A stretch of DNA of 64,000 nucleotides from Larix kaempferi (taxonomy: Eukaryota; Streptophyta; Pinopsida; Pinales; Pinaceae). A program made the translations under genes and the position numbers. Shown here one piece after another: positions 47,554-59,200 of this stretch; positions within the stretch are counted from its first letter, which is position 1; the number at the start of each line of letters is the position of its first letter. The notes below the pieces were generated by a model. The model worked only from the letters and a program-made list of their open reading frames with translations. It was not told the origin of the DNA and made no database searches. The stretch lies in contig BSBM01001662.1 of the NCBI GenBank assembly GCA_027924585.1, positions 496,001-560,000 on the forward strand, written 5' to 3'.

Positions 47554-47801
47554 TGTTAGAAATAATAATTACTTCACTTAACTTAGCTTTTACATTCAGT
47601 TCCTATTTAGACGTTCAGTTAATAAATGCAACAGCATGCTTTGCATGCATACAAAAGCTAGGTTAGAGCTTTTAGGGCTTTCCATAAGTGTTTAAATACA
47701 CATTAGATTATTGTTTGTATTACATCAGTTGATCTCCGTCTATGAATAAAGATTGAAGAGATGTAGCTCATTCCGCATTATCTTTGTTTTATTTCTTCCT
47801 C
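47554..47801 (+). repeat. 3' LTR of the copia element
   Basis: Matches 42710-42959 with about 14 substitutions. It ends TTCTTCCTCC without the final CA and passes directly into the second copy of the pyrimidine-rich segment. Confidence 0.9.
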
Positions 47802-48720
47802 CTTTGGCCATTTATTTCAGTGCTTATGTCCCCCACATTTTACCTCCTCCCCATGCAGAGTCGTTTCACACAGCTCCTTCGCTCACCACTACAATGCATC
47901 TCCACATCTATAGTTATCTTTCACCAGACCCCGTATCTCGTGATACCCCTCCTCTCCCTACTATCCCTCACATCCTGCATCCACGCTTGCGCTTAACTCT
48001 CCACCATCTTACAGCATTCAACCCTCCACACCTGTGTTCCCACAATCTCTCCACGGTTTCACTCTCCCCCACTGTCCAACGTCCCACACTCCCTCACTCT
48101 TTTCCAATCTCTTCCTCCCTACAAACCCTCTCACTAGTATTCCTGTTTCACCCTCCACCTCTCCATCAAACCCCCATCCACTCCTCTGTGTGCTCTTATC
48201 TCATCCCTATGCCCCATGAGATCTGTGCTCCCCCACTTCTTCCCCATGGTCCATCGTTGCTCTCTTTTGCGAGCCCCGCTACTCCAAATCTCCATCCCCA
48301 TGCATTCCATCCATCCCACGCTTCTCATGCAGCCATGCTCATGCATACTCCTCCCTCAACCCCGCTTTACCTCACTCCTCTGCGCACGAACCTCCTCCGC
48401 ATGCTCCACTTACCCCACACTCCTCATCCTTCTCCACTCTCCTCTCTCCCTACTATCTCTATGCCTCTGTTGCACCCCTTATCCCCTCTTTCCTTACACT
48501 CCTTCGTTACACCCTTCCCATTGTTCCTCCTGCAGCCCGCGTGCAAAGTCAATCTCACCTCCACCTTCACGGACTTATCCTGCGGCTCCATTTCGTACAC
48601 CCTATGCTCCTCTCATCTTCGAATTCTTTGTTCCCATCTACCAAAACCTTTCCACCATCCTTCCACGTCACTCACCTCATTTCCATATGCCTACCCTCAC
48701 TAAAACCCTAAATTTGACCC
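47802..48720. repeat. Pyrimidine-rich segment, second copy and extension
   Basis: 47803-48205 repeats 42300-42709. The segment then continues with the same C/T-rich character to about 48700. A 316-codon forward ORF crosses it, but other frames are also open for long stretches and the ORF is not preserved in the first copy, so I treat it as compositional. On the minus strand this is a purine-rich tract. Confidence 0.6.
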
Positions 48721-48800
48721 ATTCAAAAATATTTTAATATTATTATAATAGCTTTTTTAAAACTAAAAATTTAATAATAGAATTATTATTGTTGCGCCGA

Positions 48801-48836
48801 GAGGTGCTCTACAGCCCAGTATGGGGGAGATCTTGT
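48801..48836. repeat. Right arm of the 36-bp inverted repeat pair
   Basis: Reverse complement of 38922-38957 with three mismatches; core CCCAGTATGGGGGAGAT. Confidence 0.7.
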
Positions 48837-48849
48837 GAGTCGAGTGTTT

Positions 48850-49262
48850 GTTGAGTAAAAAAATAATACAAAGTAAAAAGTAATAAATATTATGTCGGCC
48901 ATAAACAAAAAAGAATAATACAAAGTAAAAAATAAATATGAGACTTAAACTAGAGACTTTAGAGCTTAGGATTAGGTGGTAAATATTATGTCAGCCATAA
49001 ACAAAAAAAGAATAACACAAAGTAAAAAGTAAATATGAGACTTAAACTAGAGACTTTACTTTTTACTTTTAATACAAAGTAAAAAGTAAATATGAGACTT
49101 TAGAGTGTTTGTCGAGTAACAAAATAATACAAAGTAAACAAAAAATAATAATACAAAGTAAAAAGTAATAAATGTTATGTGGGCCATAAACAAAAAAAAA
49201 TAATACAAAGTAAAAAGTAAATATGAGACTTTAACTAGAAACTTTAGAGCTTATGATTAGGT
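48850..49262. repeat. Scrambled repeat array
   Basis: Phrases AATACAAAGTAAAAAGTA, TATGTCGGCCATAAACAAA and ATATGAGACTT(T)AAACTAGA each recur three to five times in varying order, with one inverted piece (CTTTACTTTTTACTTTTAATA) near 49055. Units are about 110-130 bp. No gene. Confidence 0.8.
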
Positions 49263-49526
49263 GGCTCGCGTATTGCACTCAAGGAGCTATTCAAGGAGAG
49301 GTTTGCACCTCAGGAGATTTGATCCCTCTCGGTGCTTTATAGAGCCTAGGATTTGGATATAGGCTAGTTAAATCTTTTAATAATTATTATTATTATTAAT
49401 TGACCTTCAATACTATTAAAACATAATAATAATAATAATAATGTTAATTATTATTATTAATGGTATTCTTCTAAAAAAATTGAAAGAAATCATTGAAGCG
49501 ATTATTGAAGAAGTGAGTGGTGAATT
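49263..49526. other. Spacer with AAT/ATT microsatellites
   Basis: ATTATTATT at about 49380-49400 and its inverted counterparts AATAATAAT and ATTATTATTATT at about 49425-49460. No gene. Confidence 0.5.
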
Positions 49527-50075
49527 ATGGATTCAATATATAAATCCAAAATTTGGACTAAGTGTCCTTAGTGCAAGATGGAATTTCAGTATCTGACAAT
49601 TTTTAAGACTCATAATCGCTCCTGTCCAATATGTGGTAAATATTTTATTATGAAAGATGATCAAGGTAACTCACAATTGCATTCGCAAATACAAAGATTG
49701 GAAGGCGAATTAGGATACTACAAGGAAAGCAATAAAAATTTACAATTTGAAAATGTCAAAGATAAGTATTTTAATGGTGTAATAAAGACAACAAATTCCA
49801 AATTGAAAGATCGTATACAGAAGTCCACCACACAAATTAAGAATTTTGAAATTACGAGAAACAAATTTGACGATGACATGTAAGAACGAGATAAAGAGAT
49901 CTCTCATCTAAGGGATCATAATAAAAAATTGTTGCTTTAAATAAAGAAGACGAAGGATAAAACACAGTGCAATAAAAAGTTAGAAGAAGAGATTCAAGAT
50001 CTTCGACAAAATTTATCAAGAAGAGATTCAAGATCTTCAACAAAATTTATCAAGAAGAGATTCAAGATCTCGAAT
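49527..50075 (+). pseudogene. Zinc-ribbon plus coiled-coil ORF, decayed
   Basis: An ATG at 49527 opens a frame with a TAG at codon 15 (49569-49571), then runs 49578-49883. The N-terminus has the paired cysteines CP-stop-CKMEFQYL and SCPICGKYF, a zinc-ribbon arrangement resembling that in plant DnaJ-associated DUF3444-type proteins. It is followed by about 70 residues of heptad-like coiled coil (QIQRLEGELGYYKESNKN...). Past a TAA at 49881 the coil continues in the same register for a while, then a 34-bp triplication shifts the frame. Product unknown. It lies just upstream of a gypsy-like 3' end signature and could belong to that element or be a captured gene. Confidence 0.5.
49985..50075 (+). 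repeat. 34-bp direct repeats
   Basis: AGAAGAGATTCAAGATCTTC begins units at 49985, 50019 and 50053. Because 34 is not a multiple of three, each added copy changes the reading frame of the coiled-coil ORF. Confidence 0.9.
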
Positions 50076-50214
50076 GGACCACTTCAAAAATGACAACATT
50101 TTCAGTTTAAAAGAAAATATTGTCTCGTTTCGTCAAGTGTCATAGCTACCAACACCGAATATTATGGGAAGGTGGTACGAGTAAGAACAAGGGATAAAAA
50201 TTCTCTATAATCAT

Positions 50215-50250
50215 GCTTTGAGGACAAAGCATTTCCGAAGAGGAAGGAAA
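50215..50250 (+). other. Gypsy-like 3' end signature with purine tract
   Basis: GCTTTGAGGACAAAGC (50215-50230) followed by the purine-rich GAAGAGGAAGGAAA and TGTAATAAAC. The first 16 bases are identical to the pre-polypurine motif of the outer gypsy element at 686-701. Its own LTR would start at about 50251 and be interrupted after ten bases by the LARD-like insertion. Confidence 0.45.
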
Positions 50251-50255
50251 TGTAA

Positions 50256-50260
50256 TAAAC
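50256..50260. repeat. Target-site duplication TAAAC (left copy)
   Basis: Immediately precedes the LTR start TGTAACATTCC. An identical TAAAC lies at 59928-59932 directly after the other LTR. Confidence 0.85.
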
Positions 50261-50882
50261 TGTAACATTCCTCTTATACCCCTACTTTTTGTAATTAAAA
50301 ATGTAGATGGTATATGGTTTATGGTGAGGAGCTCAACGCCAAGGCCCCACCAGTAAACCTTGCAAGAATTTTTATTTGATTAGTAAGTTGTAATTGTGAA
50401 TTATAGCCCTAGGAGACTGAAGGTTATGATGCAACTTAACGATGGGGCAATGAATCCAACTAGGGGGAGAAGTCTAAATGGCGGGTAGGCCATGACTTTT
50501 ATGACGGATTTCATCGTAGTGCCAAAAGAACTTAAGTGAACATTGATGTTCACTAAAATCCACTTAAGTTCTTAAGTTATCGGTTAGTCCTATAGAAGGA
50601 TATAGAAGATACCATTACCCGCCGAAAGGAAGTAAATGACTCCTAATACCTAATGGGTAGTACTAGGTTAACTTTTGATAAGAGATATTAAGTAAAAATA
50701 AGGAATTCCTATGAATATACTTGACATCCTAGTCCCCACAGAGGATGCGAAGGGATTACCTCATTAAATCCTTCCATCTAATAACTAGTATAAGCTAACT
50801 ATATTGTCCTAAAGTAAGACCAAGCAATCTTTTATATTATCTGGTTTCATGTAGAAATTGCAAGATAATGCCTTCAAAAAGG

Positions 50883-50974
<92 letters not shown>

Positions 50975-53657
50975 TCTCTTTTATAAATATTATTAATACA
51001 ATATAAAGACCAAAAATTGTCATGTGTCCAAATATCTATCTCGGATTCTAGTGGGGATATTTGGACGGACTCTCCAATGTGATAAAATCACGTATACATG
51101 GGTGGTCAGGGAAGAGAGAGAAAGGAAATATTTTGGTTTGGGAATGGATATTTACAATTTTATTTTGAGTATGCATTGGATAAGGAGGGAGGGAGGCCTT
51201 TGTGATAATTTGTGGTGCATGAGGTGAAAATGATGCTAGCAGTAGTAAATTTGGTGGAAATGTTAGTTCACCATTTCTATGCGATAGGAGGATAGTTCCT
51301 CTGCAAATGATTTAGTAACAATCCTTGTGATAGGAGGATAGAAAATCTCTACAATGGAGATAAGAGTTGGTAAGACACCTTGTCATTAATATCCCGAAAG
51401 CGATCTCTGCAAAAATCTCTCTTGATTTTTGTTTGATGCTTTATTCGCTAAAGAGAATCGTAGTAAACTATCTCTGCATTTTATCTGTTTGAGAGAATCT
51501 TGATTATAATGAACTCTGTATGGAAGGTGATCCATGCATTGACACATTTTTCTAGATTACTCCTAACACATCCATGTCTAGAATATGATTCACACCCCAG
51601 TCTAAGATGCATTCCACACCTCTGTCTAAAATGTGATCCATGCTTTGACATATTTGTAGATTTCTCATAACTCAATATCTGGATTGACCAATTTAGTATT
51701 TTAGCGCCCTCTGCATAAATCAAACTTTGCATTGTCAGAGCCATCATTTTAATCGACCTCTATCTTAGTTCAACAATACTCCCAACACCTCTACATGGGT
51801 GATTTGATAGAGTTTTTTCCACATTGTATATGTGAATATATTATACTGTATGATCATATCTTGGACAAAGATTGAGTATGATGTGCTATAGTTGTGGTTT
51901 AGCATAAAATATCCACATTTATATATCTCTCGACCAAGATAGTGATCATGTATGTTATATCTACTTTAGATGTCAAGATCTTTGCATGTAAATGTTGAAC
52001 AGGGTTCTTATTCTAGGAATTATAATCTCTATATACAGGTTTACTTTCGACCCTCGACCTAAATTATTATGATATTGTTATTTTATATTTTTGAGAGGCT
52101 AGATTATATAGATATTGTTTCAAGAAGTTGTTACTAGGAAAGGATGTTGATATTCTCCAGTCTTCTTTTAGGTTAGAACAAAGGTTTATAATTTTTATAT
52201 AAAGGATTCCAACCTTAGTTCAAATCTTAAAGACTCTTATCGAGTGTAAATAATGGAGGTAGGGCATAGACCTTTATCGAAATCTAGAATTAAGTGTAAG
52301 GGTGTATAACCTAATAAAAATGAGATTACATTAAGTGGGTAAACGGGGAAGAAAAGGCATAGCCGAAACATAGGAGGTCATACTAATTATATGTATGAAA
52401 GTCTCAGGAAGTGCATAGTCAACACTTGGAAACATGCTATATGAATGAAACCATAATATTGAGTTATATACATTTGACGTATGTTTTCCAGATCTAACCC
52501 TTTTATCTAGTGAAACTTCTATCATAGTGGATTCATTGCCAGCTCAGGGGTGGCCTCTCGGTGGTAGGAATATACACTAGACAGAGAGACAGTAGGTTGG
52601 GTGGAACATTGCACTCAAACCTTCAGTCACATAAGTTTACGAAGGACTAATTAAGTACATTTTTTGTTATCATGTTATTATTAATGGCAAGGTTTATAAG
52701 GATGCATTCTTTTGTTGTTGACTTAAATGATTGGATGTGTAAATGTAGGTTTTTAATGATCTTTTATTGATGAATATATGTCATTATTTGTAGTTGCTCC
52801 TTTGGATCTTACTGTTATGGTAACGATATTCCATCGAAGATGTATAAAGTTGTTATTTTATGTAAAGTTACAATATCAATCCACATTTGTATTATTATGA
52901 TGATTCAATGAGTTTTGTGAATTATTGCTCTTAAGGGGTAATAACTACATTTTTAGTTACTATTGTCTACTAAATGATATAGATATAAATAAAGGTGTTT
53001 AAAATGTTAAAATTCATTAGTGGTATACTAAATGTATACATAGTATTCCATGGTTGTAAAGGATTATTATAGTTGAACTTGATGACAATAAAATACTCAT
53101 TAGAATAATTTAAAGGCTTATATTTAGTCTAAAAGCTTTAATACTTTAGGGGAACTAGTTTAACATAAACATCATGCCAATTTTGAACTCTACCATGTTC
53201 TATATTATATAGTACTTAGAAGGTAGGAATCTTCAGGTAAGATTATGTTTTCAACTTCACACGTTCTAATGGATTATGTTAAGAGATATTGATACATTCA
53301 TAAAGTTATTAGTATGTTGTGAAACTACTAGAAGAGTTTTAAGGAAACTTGTGATAATTGCGTAAAGGTAGTTATTATAAAGTAATGCAACATCTTATGT
53401 AGGAACAACTTATTGGTGTTAAGTTATGGCAAAGGGATTTTAACAAGATATTAGACAATGGCTTTATGTTGTTAGTTGAATTTTTTTACATATTCATTGT
53501 ACATAAGGATAAAATTGTTAGGAATGTACTTATCAATAAGTACACTGATTCAATAATCATGATGGGTAACATATTGGTTGTTTGTACCAAGCTAAAGAAA
53601 AAACAATTACACTCCATTTCCTTGAATAATGCATAAAGGATTTTTGGGTATGTTACA
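50261..53657 (+). repeat. 5' LTR of the LARD-like element
   Basis: Starts TGTAACATTCC and ends GGTATGTTACA. It contains an 89-bp (AT)n tract (50884-50972) and lacks about 345 bp present in the 3' copy (56911-57256). Otherwise it is colinear with many point differences, so the insertion is old. ORFs within it are not shared intact with the other copy. Confidence 0.9.
50884..50972. repeat. (AT)n microsatellite
   Basis: About 44 uninterrupted AT units inside the 5' LTR. The corresponding place in the 3' LTR (about 56835-56865) has only a short TACATATATATATATG stretch, so the tract expanded after insertion. Confidence 0.98.
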
Positions 53658-53659
53658 TG

Positions 53660-53670
53660 TGGTATCATAG
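53660..53670 (+). other. Primer-binding site, degenerate
   Basis: TGGTATCATAG, differing by one base from the initiator-Met type TGGTATCAGAG, two bases after the LTR end. The following TGAGGTTAC is also typical of gypsy elements with this primer. Confidence 0.75.
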
Positions 53671-56197
53671 TGAGGTTACAACACTTAGGCCTATAGGGGC
53701 TCAGGATGAGGTAAGAGAATTCAAAGTTGGTTAACTAAAAAAGTGACTCTACCTGTAAGGAGGAATAGACGAAGGAACGAATTCATCTTCAAATTTCTGC
53801 AAGATGTAACCAATGAGATAGATTGAATACTATGACACAGTTGTTTGTAGGTTACAAGTTAGTCTTTTCATTATGTTTTATTTCCGAACCATTATGTTTA
53901 TAAATTGACTAATGGAATTGGGGTTAAAGGCATATTCCGCAAGAAGTACTTATATTGCTCTAGAGTTATGATAGACTAGGGTTTCTAGATGATAGGATCA
54001 TAATTTTATGAGTTTATGAACAAATAAGATAAGATGTTTTGAATTACTGAATAGAATAACCACTGCAAATTGACATCATAGAAAAGAATGTAGACTTATC
54101 CTAAGATAAAATACTATAATCCATGAGAAAAGCATAACGATATTGTGTATGGTTGATCCTATAAAAGATGAGTATTTATATTTAGATGAGTAAACCTAAT
54201 ATAGTAGTGAAAGGATAACTAAATGACCATAAATGAGTATGTGTACCTATTCATAGGGGACCCGCCCCTTTATATACGTTAATTGGAAAACTACTAATGA
54301 CTATGTTGTTTAGTAAATATTTAGATATGAATATTGGATGGCTATGATCTCATTAAAAAAATATATCATGATATTATGATGTGCAGGAACCCTGTATAAG
54401 AAGTTATATTTATAAGTTTTGTAAACAAGTGAAATAAATGGAAATAGTACATATTACTGTTGAACGTACTGCTGAACGTACTCTACAAAAAAGATGACCC
54501 AAAACCCACATATTGTGGTCCAAATGACCTAAAACCGCATAATGTGATCCAAATGACCCAAAACCAACATATTGCGGTCCAAATGACCCAAAATACATAA
54601 AATACTATTGACTTGCACGTTGTTTTCCTCCTTGCGCAATATCTTTGGCCTTGCGCAACATCCACGATGATGCACAACTGACTCATCCAAACCACCTTCC
54701 AACAAGTATGAATATTGAATTACGGCATAGTGAGAAAATAATAGGTAATGATTCCTTGTGTGCTTACTAGGAAGACCATGAAAATTGGAGCAACTATGAT
54801 GTCGAGGAGAAATTCCATGCTATGATTGAAAGGGATAATTCTTTAACTCTTCTCTTGCTGATATGATTATAAATTTTATTTTTTTGTATGTATAAAAATT
54901 TAGCATAGGAATGTTGAACATGGAAGAGATCAGATGGATGAAGTGGATATGCACTAGTTGGCACATTAATACATATTGTGTAGTGCATGTATTTTATATT
55001 GCGTATTTGTAAGATAGTTTACATATGCAATGGGCCACTTAAGATAAATGTTGTGATTGACCGTAAATGCGGACAAAATAATAATATGATCATGGGTAAT
55101 GAAGGATGACACCAAGCGGCAAAATTGATGATCAGCTCTACTTTGCTAAAATAATTTTTCTTGGACTCAAGCAATAGAGCTTGAGTGGGAAAAAACAAAT
55201 TCCTGGACTCAAGCAAGGGGATTGAGTGGAAAAGTGAAAGAGCTGATGATAATCAATGGAAAGACCTAGGCACACAATTTTAACATTTGTCGAAGGAAAG
55301 ATGTTGTTTGATGTTTTTTCAGAAGGAAAAATTTTGACTAGCAATCAAAAGAGGAGTAATCTCAAAATTCTAAATCCTCTAAGACCACGCATAGATTGGT
55401 GATAGATCTTGAGGGAGAGATATGTGTTCCACAGAGTGTTGTTGAAGCACCAAAACCCATAAGAGATTTTTGTGTTTAGCAAACTATTGTTGAAATCTTT
55501 CAATCCCAATGATATAACAATGAAACATATGTTAAGAATTCCCAAGTAACTAGGTTGTTAACTGCCCTAATGTGTGAATATTATGAATGTAAATAGTACT
55601 GAAATAATACAAGATTCACTCAAGGACGAGGATGAATGATGAATTGAAGTTATTTGCTTGAAAGTATGTGAGAAAACTTATACTAACGTGTGAATGAAGG
55701 TAATGTCTATCGCAAGCTAAGGACTAGCTAAAGTGTCCAAGTATTGGAGGTAAAGGGCATCCTCCAAAAGATAAGTAAATTTGTGTGTACGTATGAATTC
55801 ATTTGAATTATATTGAAAAATAATCATGTATTATGTCTCCTCATGATGATAAGAGTACAAAGTTCAATAACAAAGGATTGGAAGATGTTCCATGAATATA
55901 AACAATGATGTGTTATAAAAGGAGTTATTGTTTACATTCTGATTTGAAATGAAAATAAAGATATGTTTTTACTAAACAATTATGAAAGACCTGGATTGGT
56001 TGCATAAAAGCGCGGGTTGTGAAATAAGTACGAGCAATAAACGACTTGCGAGAATCGTGAAAGATTGAATATGATTAAGAGTATCAAAAGGGAGATAATG
56101 AAGCAAAAAAAAGATAACTAAAGAATGACGTGCAAAGGAACTCAAGAATGGAAGACAAGTTTTGAATAATATGAACATCGAAGACGGTGTTATCTTT
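53671..56197 (+). other. Non-coding interior of the LARD-like element
   Basis: All frames are closed every few dozen codons. No gag, protease, RT or integrase motif is visible. Minus-strand ORFs near 54410-54700 come from the 30-bp repeat at 54491-54600. Confidence 0.7.
54491..54600. repeat. 30-bp tandem repeat
   Basis: Units of the form AAATGACCCAAAACCAACAT followed by ATTGCGGTCC begin near 54491, 54522, 54551 and 54581; the last is partial. Confidence 0.9.
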
Positions 56198-56210
56198 AAG
56201 GGGGAAAGAA
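56198..56210 (+). other. Polypurine tract of the LARD-like element
   Basis: AAGGGGGAAAGAA immediately before the second LTR. Confidence 0.85.
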
Positions 56211-59200
56211 TGGAACATCCCTCTTCTACCCATACTTTTTGTAATTAAAAATGTAAATGGTATACGGTTTTTGGTGACGATATCAAGTCCAAGTCCCCAC
56301 CAGTAAACCTTGCAAGCATTGTTATTTGATCCTAAGTTGTAATTGTGAATTATATCCCTAGGAGACTGAAGGTTATGACACAACTTAATGATGGGGCAAC
56401 GAATCCAACTAGGGAGAGAAGTCTAGATGACGAGTAGGCCATGAGTTTTATGACGGATGTCATCGTAGTGCCTGAGGAACTTAGGCGAACATTGATGTTC
56501 ACTAAAAACCACTTAAGTTCTTAATTTATCGGTTAGTCCTAGAGAAGGATACCAAAGATACCATTACCCGTCGAAAGGAAGTAAATGACTCCTAAGACCT
56601 AATGGGTAGTACTATGTTAACTTTTGCTAAGAGATATTAAGTAAAAATAAGGAATTCCTATGAATATACTTGACATCCTAGTCCCGATAGAGGATTCCAA
56701 GGGATTACCTCATTAAATCCTACCTTCTAATAACCAGCATAAGCTAACTATATTGTCCTAAAGTAAGACCAATCAATATTTTCTATTATCTTGTTTCATG
56801 TAGAAATTGCAAGATAATGCCTTCAAGAAGGTTAAAGAGATACATATATATATATGTATGTACCATATTTTTATAAATATTATTAATACAATATAAAGAC
56901 TAAAAATTGTCATCGTTTATTAATTATATTATTATTTTGTATTTGTACATATAAATAACATTGTAAATAGATTAAGGAAAGGTACATTTTATAAATGTAA
57001 ACAATATATATATATATAATATATTCAGTTGGATTTAAGGTGATATAGTTTAAATGACCGTCTGCGCCTCATCATATGACTCCATAAAGAAAGGGTGACA
57101 TTTTGTTTAAAGGGGAGTTAGAATCCCTATGTTTGAGTCGGCCACTTCGAGTAGTTAGTGTGTGGTTCACCATTACCAATATAACTACTTTGACTCTCCT
57201 TGGAAGCTAGCTGTCCAAAAATATTATTGGACAAGCGACTGCTAGAGGGCGTTTTAGCCATGTGTCCAAATATCTATCTTGGATTCTGGTGGGGATATTT
57301 GGACGGAATCTCTAATGTGATAAAATCGCGTATACATAGGTGGTCGGGGCAGAGAGAGAAAGGAGCCCTTTTGGGTTGGGAATTGAGATTTACAAATTTA
57401 TTTTGAGTATGCATCGGATAAGGAGAGAGGGAGGCCTCTGTGATCATTTATGTGGTGCATGAGGTGAAAATGATGCTAGTAGTAGTAAATTCGGTGGAAA
57501 TGTTAACACCATTTCTCTACGATATGAGGATAACGCCTTTGAAAATGAATTAATACCAATCCTTGAGATAGGAGGATAGAAAATCTCTACAATGGAGATA
57601 AGAGTTAGTAAGACACCTTGTCATTAATATCTGGTAAGTGATCTCTGTGAAAATCTCTGCTGATTTTTGTTTGATGCTTTATTTGCTAAAGAGAATCGTA
57701 GTAAACTATCTCTGCATTTTTTCTGTTTGATAAAATCTTGATTATAATGAAATTTGTCTCGATTATGATCCACATATCTCTATGGAAGGTGATCCATGCA
57801 TTGACACATTTTTCTAGATTACTCCTAACACATCTGTGTCTAGAATATGATTCACACCCCGGTCTAAGATGCATTCCACACCTCTGTCTAAAATGCGATC
57901 CATGCTTTGACATATTTGTAGATTTCTCATAACTCAATCTTTTCATTGACCAATTTAGTATTTTAGAGACCTCTGCATAAATCAAACTCTGCATTGCCAG
58001 AGCCATCATTTTAATCGACCTCTATCTTAGTTCGATAATACTCCCAACACCTCTACATGGGTGATTTGATAATAAAAAAATCCACATCATGTATGTGAAT
58101 ATATTATATTGTATGATCATAGTTTGGAAAAAGATTCAATATGTTGTGCTATCGTTGTGGTTTAGCTTAAAATCTCCACATTTATATATCTCTTGAACAA
58201 GACAAGGAACATGTATGTTATTGCTACTTTAGATGTCAAGATATTTGCATATAAATGTTGAACAGGGTTCCTATTCTAGGAAGTATAATCTCTATATACA
58301 GGTTTACTTTCGACCCTGGCCCTAAATTATTATGATATTGTTAGTTTATATTTTTGAGAGATTAGATTATATAGATATGGTTTCAAGAAGTCATTACTAG
58401 GCAAGGATGTTGATATTCTCGAGTCTTTTTTTAGGTTAGAATGAATGTTCAGAATTTTTATATAAAGGATGCCAACCTTGGTTGAAATCTTAAAGACTCT
58501 TTTCGAGTGTAAATGATGGAGGTAGGGTATAGCCCTTGATCCAAATCTAGAATTAAGTGTAAGTGTGTATAACCTAATAAAAATGAGATTGCATTAAGCG
58601 GGTAAATCGGGAAGAAAAGACATAGCCGAAACATAGGAGGTCGTACAAATTATATGTATGAAAGTCTTAGGAAGTGCATAATTAACACTTGGAAATAAGT
58701 TATATGAATGAAACCATAAAATTGAGTTATATATGTTTGATGTATGTTTTCCATATCTAACCCTTTTATCTAGTGAAACCTCTATCCTAGTGGATTCATT
58801 GCCAGCTCGGGGGTGGCCTCTTGGTGGCAGGAATATAAACCGGACAAAGAGCCAGTAGGTTGGGTGGAACGTTGCAGTCAAACCTTCAGTCACATAAGTT
58901 TATAAAGGACTAAATAAGTACCTTTTCTATTATCATGTTATTATTAATAACAAGGTTTATAAGGATGCATTCTTTTGTTGTTGACTTAAATGATTGGATG
59001 TGTAAATGTAGGTTTTTAATGATCTTTTATTGATGAATATATGTCATTATTTGTAATTGCTCCTTTCGATCTTAGTGTTATCATAATTATATTCCATCGA
59101 AGATGTATAAAGTTGTTATTTTATGTAAAGTTACAATCTCAATCCACATTTGTATTATTATGATGCTTCAATGAGTTTTGCAAATTATTGCTCTTAAGGG

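Larger units (their letters stand above)
42710..47801 (+). mobile_element. Ty1/copia LTR retrotransposon, inactivated
   Basis: LTRs of about 250 bp (42710-42959 and 47554-47801), initiator-Met primer site, a single gag-pol frame in copia order (Gag, protease, integrase, RT, RNase H) and a purine tract before the 3' LTR. The LTRs differ at about 14 of 250 positions, indicating an old insertion. No simple 5-bp target duplication is present: the flanks are two copies of a longer duplicated segment. Confidence 0.95.

Noticed and set aside
47753-48703. 316-codon proline/serine-rich ORF as a gene
   Set aside because: The region is strongly C/T-rich, overlapping frames are also open, it starts inside the copia LTR, and it is not preserved in the duplicated copy at 42300.
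54410-54695. Glycine/tryptophan-rich minus-strand ORFs
   Set aside because: They are produced by the 30-bp tandem repeat inside the LARD-like element.
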